From positions 62,001-126,000 of the forward strand of contig JACKBL010000010.1 in assembly GCA_020634515.1 (NCBI GenBank): a stretch of DNA of 64,000 nt, read 5' to 3'. This document shows, in pieces, positions 7,762 through 15,500 of the stretch (position 1 is its first letter; every line of letters begins with the position of its first letter). The notes beneath the pieces were generated by a model. It searched no databases, was not told where the DNA came from, and was given only the letters and a program-made list of their open reading frames with translations. Origin of the DNA: Ardenticatenales bacterium. Lineage in GTDB: Bacteria > Chloroflexota > Anaerolineae > Promineifilales > Promineifilaceae. The position numbers and the translations under genes were made by a program.

Positions 7762-10700
7762 TCAAATGTCCAGGTTGCGCACCTCGCTGGCGTGGGTGGT
7801 GATGAAGCGGCGGCGGGGGGCGACTTCGCTGCCCATGAGCATGTCGAAGGTGCGGTCGGCGATGACGGCGTCTTCGATGGTCACTTGCAGCAGCGTGCGC
7901 TGCCCCGGGTCCATCGTCGTCTCCCACAACTGCTCCGGGTTCATCTCGCCCAACCCCTTGTACCGCTGCAAGGCATACTTTTTGCCTAACAACGATTGCA
8001 GCATTTGCGCGTTTTGCCCTTCCGTGTACGTGTAGTGGAGGTTCTTGCCTTCCTTGATCATGTACAACGGCGGCTGCGCGATATACAGATGGCCGTTCTC
8101 AATGAGTTCGGGCATGTAGCGGAAGAAAAAGGTGAGCAAAAGCGTGCGGATGTGGCTGCCGTCCACGTCGGCGTCCGTATTGTGGACGGCCACCCCGCCA
8201 TAACCACAAATAAACGTTTCATCTCCCTCAACGGAAAAATCGTAGACTTTGCGCGTGGAGGCCGGGCGCTGGCGCACGGAGCGCACGGGCAATCCCACGA
8301 GATCGCCTATCATGGTCACAGCCGGATTGGAGCCACCGCCGCGAGACGGAGAATCGAGCCAGTTGAGCAGTTCGGCGGCGCGCGCGTGGTCCGCCCACAC
8401 GGGCATGAGTCTGGCAATTGCGTCCCGACGAGAAATGGTCAGATAGTGGGCGACACGGCGGGTGATGATGGGTTTGCCACGAATGAGACCGCTGGCCTGG
8501 CCGCTGGGGCGACGGCGTGACGATGACACGGAGATGCCGTGCATGAGCAAGAGGTACATCAATTGGTTCGCCAATGTTTCCGAGGTTGTGGTGAATCTAA
8601 TCTGGCGCGGCCCCAGTGTGCCATCACCCAGGAAGTAACCGCGCAAAAAGGCGAATTGGAGTGACGGTCCGACGTTGAAGACGAGGTCGGGGATGCGTTT
8701 GCTGCCGGCATCCATCGTCTCCGCGCCGAACAAATGGGCAAAGAACCGGGAAACCACCTGATTCAGTAACCGGAGTTCGCCCGCCCGTCCGTTTGTGCCG
8801 GCATAAACCTTCGGCTCCACATCAAACAACTGCGTCATGGCCGCCGTTAACTCCTCCACCACCGCCTCATTCCGCTTGCCAATAGCGAACCGTACCCCAT
8901 TCCGGGGACTAAGAGACCCCTCCGCAACAAAAAAGCCCAACAAAAGCATCAGCGCCTCATTCACGGGAATCATGCGCGGCACGCCCCGATCGGCATAATG
9001 CATCGGCGTCAAAACGACATCATCACCCAGGAGAGCCGCGTCATCAGCTTCCAGGTCGCGCAGCAACACGTAATCGCGCACCTTGTTCGCGGGCGCGGCA
9101 CGGTACTGCGTTTGCCATGTCTGATCCAGGCGACTTGCCCCTACTTCAACCTGCGGCAACATCCTTTCCGCGGACAGACCCAATACCTCCACGTAGCGCA
9201 GGAAATGGGTCAACGTGGGGCGCGACTCGCCCCGCTCCCAGGCATAATAGGTCATGGGCTGCCGGATCCCCACGGCCTCACAGATTGCCTGCTGGCTCAG
9301 GCGCAGCGCCTGGCGACGCGCGACCAGTTGTTCCCCGACAAATGCCGGCACAGTCACGCGCGGCTCAACCATTTGTGGATTGTCTTCATGTTCAGCACGC
9401 ACTTTCGCCTTGTACCACGCCTCAACGCCGGCCCCCCGCACCACCAGATCATTATCATCATCCTCGCTGGCGGACGTTAACAGTTGCAGCAGATCTATTT
9501 CCGCCGCGGCGGATTCACTCCGCGGCAAACAGGCCGGCGCGACCAACACATCGCCAACCTGAACCTCATCCCCGCGTTTCAAGACAGGTTTTCCCGCCTC
9601 ATCCGCCACAAACACGCTGTGTTCGCCCGTGACACGCACGCGCCGCCCATAGGCCGTTGTAATTTCATAAATTGGCGCGTCATGATCATGTCGGATCACC
9701 GACTTAATCGGCTTATAGCGCACGCGCCCCGTCTCCGGATCAAAGCAAAGCACCTGAAAGGCGGACGGATCGAGGCTCCGTGACCATAATTCGTCAATGA
9801 AGGAACCAACGCGCACGGACCGGGCCTGGCCATCTGGCTCCTTGATGAACGTCATTTCATCTCCGTCCACGCTCATGATCACGACGCGGCTGTAGCGCAG
9901 GTTGCCGACGTCGAAGGATTCGCCGATGCCCGTGCCCAGCGCGGAGATGAGGGCTTTTACTTCGTTGTTCGCCAGGATTTTGTCCAGGCGGGCGCGTTCT
10001 GTGTTCAGGATTTTGCCGCGTAGGGGCAAAATCGCCTGGAAATGACGGTCGCGGCCTTGCTTGGCGCTGCCGCCGGCGGAGTCACCCTCGACGATGAACA
10101 GTTCGGAGCGGGCGGGGTCTCGTTCGGAGCAGTCGGCCAGTTTGCCGGGCAGGGTGAGGCTCTCCAGGGCGCTCTTGCGCATGACGAGTTCGCGCGCTTT
10201 GCGGGCGGCGTCGCGGGCGCGGGAGGAGGTGAGGCAGCGTTCAATGATGCGCTTGGCTTCGCGCGGGTTTTCTTCCAGGAACGTGGAAAGGGCGTCGGAG
10301 GTGACGGAAGCGACAATGCCGGCAACTTCCGCATTCATCAACTTCACCTTCGTCTGGCTCTCAAACTGGGGATCAGGGTGTTTCACGCTGACAATAGCCG
10401 TCATCCCCTCGCGCACGTCATCACTGGAAAAGTTGGAATCCTTCTCCTTCAAGAAATTGTTCTTACGTGCATAGGAATTGATCACCCGCGTCACCGCCGT
10501 GCGCAACCCCGTAAGGTGCGTGCCGCCATCAGGCGTGTGAATCGTGTTGGCGAACGCAAACTCAGAAATCGCCACCCCTTCCGTATACTGCACGGCAATC
10601 TCCACGTCAACACCCTCCACTTCCTTGCGCACGGCAATCGGATCGTGCAGCACCTTGCGGTTACGGTTGAGATAGCGCACGAAAGAGCTTAACCCTCCCT

Positions 10701-11379
10701 CGAAATAGAAACTCATCTCTCGTGGGATAGCGGGCCGCTCGTCACGCAGGGTGATAAAAACGCCCGTCGTGACAAAGGCCATCTCGCGGAAGCGGTTCAT
10801 CAAGGTCTCAAAGCGATACGTGGAGCCATCGGTAAAGATGCTGTCATCAAAACGGAAATGGACACTCGTGCCCGTATCGTCCTTTTTCGTTTTGCCAACC
10901 TGGGTCACCGGTCCCTGGGGGATGCCGCGCTCATATCGCTGCTCAAAGATACCGCCATCTTGCTTCACCGTGACCACGGCCCAACTGGAAAGGGCATTGA
11001 CGGCCGCCGCGCCGACGCCATGCAAACCGCCGGAAACTTTGTAGGCGGAGGCGTCAAATTTGCCCCCCGCGTGCAGCGTGGTCATCACTACCTGGACCGC
11101 GGAGACGCCTTCGGTAGGGTGAATGCCCACGGGAATGCCGCCGCCATTGTCCGCCACGGCCACGCTTTCGTCCGGGTAGATGGTGACGGTGATACGGTCA
11201 CAGCGCCCGGCCAGGGCTTCGTCAATGGAGTTATCCACGATTTCGTAGACAAGATGGTGCAGCGCCTTGATGTCCGTGCCCCCCACGTACATGCCCGGAC
11301 GCCGCCGCACGGCTTCCAACCCTTTCAGAACTTGAATACTACTGGCGTCGTAACTCGCCTGTACTTTGGTCATCGACAA
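7762..11379 (-). CDS. gyrB: DNA gyrase subunit B precursor interrupted by an intein
   Basis: The 1205-residue precursor is GyrB (640 residues without the insert) plus a 565-residue intein. GyrB landmarks are the GHKL ATPase motifs EIVDNSIDEALAG, DNGGGIPVG and GGLHGVGAAAVNALS, the transducer domain, and the Toprim motif VEGDSAGGSAKQGRDR. The C-terminal region has the characteristic QRYKGLGEMNPEQLWETTMD. Gyrase introduces negative supercoils with GyrA, which is not in this window. The intein sits exactly before TDADVDGSHIR, the Toprim metal-binding DxD motif, so the enzyme cannot function until splicing occurs. The gene is convergent with the hydrolase and is preceded by AAAGGA before its ATG. 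The start is typical for the family. Confidence 0.97.
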   Translation of the reverse strand: MSMTKVQASYDASSIQVLKGLEAVRRRPGMYVGGTDIKALHHLVYEIVDNSIDEALAGRCDRITVTIYPDESVAVADNGGGIPVGIHPTEGVSAVQVVMTTLHAGGKFDASAYKVSGGLHGVGAAAVNALSSWAVVTVKQDGGIFEQRYERGIPQGPVTQVGKTKKDDTGTSVHFRFDDSIFTDGSTYRFETLMNRFREMAFVTTGVFITLRDERPAIPREMSFYFEGGLSSFVRYLNRNRKVLHDPIAVRKEVEGVDVEIAVQYTEGVAISEFAFANTIHTPDGGTHLTGLRTAVTRVINSYARKNNFLKEKDSNFSSDDVREGMTAIVSVKHPDPQFESQTKVKLMNAEVAGIVASVTSDALSTFLEENPREAKRIIERCLTSSRARDAARKARELVMRKSALESLTLPGKLADCSERDPARSELFIVEGDSAGGSAKQGRDRHFQAILPLRGKILNTERARLDKILANNEVKALISALGTGIGESFDVGNLRYSRVVIMSVDGDEMTFIKEPDGQARSVRVGSFIDELWSRSLDPSAFQVLCFDPETGRVRYKPIKSVIRHDHDAPIYEITTAYGRRVRVTGEHSVFVADEAGKPVLKRGDEVQVGDVLVAPACLPRSESAAAEIDLLQLLTSASEDDDNDLVVRGAGVEAWYKAKVRAEHEDNPQMVEPRVTVPAFVGEQLVARRQALRLSQQAICEAVGIRQPMTYYAWERGESRPTLTHFLRYVEVLGLSAERMLPQVEVGASRLDQTWQTQYRAAPANKVRDYVLLRDLEADDAALLGDDVVLTPMHYADRGVPRMIPVNEALMLLLGFFVAEGSLSPRNGVRFAIGKRNEAVVEELTAAMTQLFDVEPKVYAGTNGRAGELRLLNQVVSRFFAHLFGAETMDAGSKRIPDLVFNVGPSLQFAFLRGYFLGDGTLGPRQIRFTTTSETLANQLMYLLLMHGISVSSSRRRPSGQASGLIRGKPIITRRVAHYLTISRRDAIARLMPVWADHARAAELLNWLDSPSRGGGSNPAVTMIGDLVGLPVRSVRQRPASTRKVYDFSVEGDETFICGYGGVAVHNTDADVDGSHIRTLLLTFFFRYMPELIENGHLYIAQPPLYMIKEGKNLHYTYTEGQNAQMLQSLLGKKYALQRYKGLGEMNPEQLWETTMDPGQRTLLQVTIEDAVIADRTFDMLMGSEVAPRRRFITTHASEVRNLDI
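8179..9873 (-). other. Intein within GyrB (residues 503-1067) with HTH and LAGLIDADG endonuclease
   Basis: Splice-junction residues are all present: Ser1 in VVIM/SVDGDEM, the block B motif RVTGEHSVF with the T-x-x-H pattern, the block F-like KVYDFSVEGDETFICGYGG, the terminal VAVHN, and Thr as the +1 residue. The central part carries two LAGLIDADG-type motifs, LLLGFFVAEGS (about residues 812-822) and FLRGYFLGDGT (about 911-921), so a homing endonuclease appears intact. Between the splicing half and the endonuclease, residues about 677-738 form an XRE/Cro-like helix-turn-helix (LSQQAICEAVGI and YYAWERGESRPTL). The insertion point differs from the Synechocystis GyrB intein, which as I recall sits before SAKQGRDR. 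Confidence 0.93.
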
Positions 11380-11438
11380 TCCTTTCCCTATCGTGTAAAT
11401 GGCAGACAGTTACCAGAGAACGCGGTGTTTCCGGTCGT

Positions 11439-12392
11439 CTACGAAGCAGTATGCGCGATTTGCTGTTGGGCCGGGGCGATTCGGTCACGGTAGAAGACGA
11501 ATGTGGACATGACGAGGGCGGTGTTGATGAAGCCGTGGCCGAGAATGCTGACCAGCGTGAGCCAGGAGCCGTTGTCTACCTGCCGCCAGAGGGTGTTGAG
11601 GCCACCACCAACGACGACGATACTCAGCAGGAGAAGTAGGGTGGGCCAGATTTGAACCTGGACAAGGCGGACACTGGTGAGCATGGCGGGGAAAATGCCG
11701 GCATCATACAAAACGATCCCATGTATGCTAAAAAAGAGATAGATCGCCAGCCAGATCGCCACCACGCCGCCCAACAGCACCGCCGGCGTTGCCCCCAACC
11801 CCACCAGCGACAGGATCAAGGCCACGGGCAGCAAAGCCACGCCGATAATGAGCAGGCAGAGGCCAAACACAAGAACCAGCCCCACCAATTTCATACCGGA
11901 ACGCAGCAGTCGCCGCCCAAACTGCGCCGCGTCAAACGGCCCCGCGCGCAACGCCTGCGCCAACCCATTGTAAAAGAGAATCGCCAGCAGCAACCCGGCC
12001 ATGTTCAGGCCGAAGAAAATCAGAAACCATTGCGACATGCTGGCTATGTCCACCAGGGATGCCGCGATGGGTATCTTCTCAGGCGTCGGTCCGGTCATTA
12101 ACGTTGGCACACCAATCACCGGAAAACTGAGTAGCGTAAACCAATTCACCCGGGGAGCCAGGGCCACCATCTGCTCCGTAAAAGCCGCCAACTGCGGTTC
12201 CCCCTGCAACGGCGCCAGACTTTGCGTCAGCAGCGAGGACGTCGTCAGCCGGGGGCCTAGCCACAACCATAAATCAAGCAGCACAGGCAACGTCATCAAC
12301 CAGAGATGACCGGTGATTAAGTCAAATCCAGCAGCGATGGTCGCAATTACCCCCGGCTGCCCGGGTGCTTCAGGTTCCTTTTCTCGCATCAT
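11439..12392 (-). CDS. Polytopic membrane protein, function unknown
   Basis: A 317-residue protein with about six hydrophobic segments, among them LWLMTLPVLLDLWLWLG near the N-terminus, FLIFFGLNMAGLLLAILFYN, LVGLVLVFGLCLLIIGVALL and LLLLLSIVVVGGGLNTLW. There is no signal peptide or catalytic motif I recognise. The general layout of glycine- and leucine-rich helices with a short cytoplasmic N-terminus resembles DUF975/'stage II'-like bacterial membrane proteins, but I would not assign a family. It lies 59 bases upstream of gyrB on the same strand, so the two could share a transcript. The ATG lacks a strong Shine-Dalgarno sequence. Confidence 0.6.
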   Translation of the reverse strand: MMREKEPEAPGQPGVIATIAAGFDLITGHLWLMTLPVLLDLWLWLGPRLTTSSLLTQSLAPLQGEPQLAAFTEQMVALAPRVNWFTLLSFPVIGVPTLMTGPTPEKIPIAASLVDIASMSQWFLIFFGLNMAGLLLAILFYNGLAQALRAGPFDAAQFGRRLLRSGMKLVGLVLVFGLCLLIIGVALLPVALILSLVGLGATPAVLLGGVVAIWLAIYLFFSIHGIVLYDAGIFPAMLTSVRLVQVQIWPTLLLLLSIVVVGGGLNTLWRQVDNGSWLTLVSILGHGFINTALVMSTFVFYRDRIAPAQQQIAHTAS

Positions 12393-12505
12393 AATAACCC
12401 AACAATTTTATCACATTTGTTCTAGCCAGGCGAACGTACACCACCTGTAAAGTGACATAAAACGCAGGACGTCACCTGCCAGCCGCGTGTCCGTATGCCG
12501 GCAAT

Positions 12506-12542
12506 GCAAAAAGGCTCGCCAGGCCAGCAGCCCGGCGAGCCT
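12506..12542 (-). terminator. Rho-independent terminator of the amylase gene
   Basis: Stem AAGGCTCGCC / GGCGAGCCTT with a 12-base loop, followed on the minus strand by TTTTTGCATTG. It lies about 40 bases past the stop codon of the 1769-residue starch-active enzyme. Confidence 0.8.
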
Positions 12543-12581
12543 TCACTTCAGGCTTAATCCCAAGCCTTTGCTGCGAAACGT

Positions 12582-15500
12582 TTAGCCCATTTGCGGGCGT
12601 GCGCGACGGGCGCGCCTGCCGGCAAAGAGCCAACCACGCCGCCACAGTTCCAACAAACCGAGAATAGAGCCACCGATCACCAGAACCATGGCCACTATCC
12701 AGCCGTTCCACCAGTTGCCGCCCGCGCCGTCAATCCCGACGAGTTCCACCGACGTGGGCGCATCAACCGTGGTGAATGACCACGTGACGGGAACCTGCTG
12801 CACGCCCGTGTCCCCACCGGGAACGCCCGGTGTGGTCTGGCCGGCCACGGAAACCGTGTACACCGAGCCAAGCGCCAGTTCCAGGTCGGGCGCGAACGTC
12901 ACCATCCAGGCATCCGCGTCGTAACTGAACGTGCCGCTGACGGTGCCATCCGGCCCGTTGACGGTAAACATCGTGTCTGCCGTCATGGTGATGCTCCAGG
13001 TGACGGAGATCACCGTGTCCAGGGGCACGCCAATGGCGTCCGCCGTCGGGTAGTGGCTGACCACGATGGGGTCGCGCCAGAACCGCACGGCTTTGTCCGC
13101 GTCGTCTCCGCTGATCCAATCAGTGGCGGTGTTGTCAATCAACTGCGTGCCATCCGTGCCGTACTCAATGGTGGCGGCGCGATTAGCAAAGCCGACGATG
13201 GAACCCCACGATTCCACCGTTTCCCAGGTGCCACGGGTGAACTTGTACTGCAACTGCGTGCCGTCGAGGATGCTGGTCGTATACTCCCATACGTTGGGTG
13301 AGACTTCCGTCATGGCTACTTTGCCGGCATCCCACGGACCAAACTCAGGCAGATCACCGGAAACATGCACCACGCCCGGCGTGTAGTCGGGCACGCCCAC
13401 GCGGAACGTGACAGTCACGTAGCGCGTCTCCGCCGTCGCCTGCACCACATTGGAGGCTTCAGAACGGTTGAAGCTGGTATCGTACGCCAACAGGTAATAC
13501 TCGTAAGTCGTATCCGTGACCACATCCTCATCTGTGTACCCGGTTATGCCGGCATCCAGCACCGCCACGCGCTCATAATCCACAAGCGCCGCGCCAACCA
13601 AAACACGGCGGTACAACTCGTACCCCACCAGGTCGGATTCCGTGTTCGCGTCCCAGGAAAGGATGACGCTGCTGGCGGTTGTACCCTCCAGCGTCAGGTT
13701 TTGTGGCGCGGCGGGAGCCGTCGTATCGTCGCTGGGGACCACATAGAGGCGGCCCGGATTGCCATTTTCGCCGGGACCGTTGAGGTCGGCGTAGTACCAG
13801 GCGCGGCCACCGTCGCCGGACCAGCGCGTCACGTAGTCAAACGCGCCCTGCATGTCCGGCAGCAGGTTGCCCAGGTACTCGTCGTTGTTGCCCACGGCGG
13901 CATTGTAATCCATGGTCGTCCAGGACCAATCCGCGCCCGTGGCGGAGGTTCCCGTGGGGCCATAGCCAACCTGCGCCCAGATGCCCGTGGCCGGTCCGCT
14001 ACCGCCGGTCGCGTCGGCGATGTACAACTGCCCGTAGATGTTCTCCGTGGGCGTGAGGGCGCTGATGGTGTGCGTGATTTGCGGGGGCCATTGCAGGTTG
14101 TACCAGGCGGCGTCCAGGTCGTGGTGGGGAATACCCATCGCTTCGTTGGACCAGCCGCTGACCAATCCGGTGGCGTCGTCGCGGGAGACGACCACGTAGT
14201 AGTAGGGGATGGCGTTGAGCAGGCCGGTGTCCGTGTAAGCCGTTCCGGCCACGTTGGCGACCCAGGCATAGCCACCGCCGCTGACCAGGCCGCGGTAGAC
14301 ATCATAGCTGCTGGCCCCGGCGGCGGCGCTCCAACCCAGATCGACCGTCTCGCTGGCTTCGCCCGTGACCGCCAGGTCGGCGACCGCGTCGGGCGCCGCG
14401 CCCAGGGTATTGGTCAAGACCAGCAGCGAGCCGGAGAAGGCGGGCACGTCCACCGTCAACTGCCCGGAGCCGTCCACCGTGTAGGCGGCGTCTCCGTTCA
14501 GCACGTCGATGAAGGTCGCGCCATAGGAGAGGTAGCCGCTGACGTCCACGGTCACGGCGGCGGCGGTGGCGCCACGGTTGGCGATGATGACGGCGGCATC
14601 CGAGTTGTCCGCCATCTTGCGCCCGTAGGCGTAGATGTTGTTGGCGTCGTCTACGAGCAGGGTGTCAAAACTGCCGGTGCGCAGGGCGGCGTGCGTCTGG
14701 CGCGTGTTCGCCAGCAGCGTGTACCGGTCGCGCGGATTCGCCTGCCCCACTTCCGTTTGCAGATGCGTGTAGAAGGGGGTGCCGCTTTCGTCCAGCCAGG
14801 GATAGGGAATGCGGTTGTAGGGGTCGTCTTGCAGCGTGGTGCCATCATTGGTAACGGGACCAACCAGGCCCACTTCGTCGCCATAATAGATGGTGGGCGC
14901 GCCGGGGAGGGTGAACTGGAGCAGAATGACGCCCTTGAGGCGGTCCAGGGCGTCGCTCCAGTCGTAATTGGGATCGTCGTAGAGGGCGGCGTCGTTTTTG
15001 CCCGGCCCTTCGTCGAGCATGATCAGGGCGCGGTTGGTGTCGTGGCTGCCGAGCAGGTTCATTTCGGCGTAGTACGCTTCGGGGGGATACCGTTCCTGCC
15101 AGTTGCGCAGCCGTTCATCCAGTTGGGAGGGGGTGAGGGGAGCAAGCGTGCCGGCAGAACTGCCGCTGTTGTGGTCGTTATCCGTGAAAGTCGTGTCGCG
15201 CCAGAAGCTCAACATCGCCGAGCTATACTGGTAATTCATCGTCCCGTCCCACTCATTGCCGATGAACCAGGAGGAGCCATTGCCCCACTCCTCGCCCACA
15301 ATGTACGCCTGCGGGTTGGTTTCGTGAATCGCCTGGCGGAAACCCTCCCAATAATCATTGGTCGGGTCGTTGGCCGTGCCGGGGTCCACGTCACCGCCCA
15401 CATCCAACCGCCAGCCGTCCGCCCACTGCATCCAGTAGCGGGCAATGGCCGACTCGCCGCCGGACCAGATGTAGTCGCGCACGTCGGTGTTGGCGGAATC

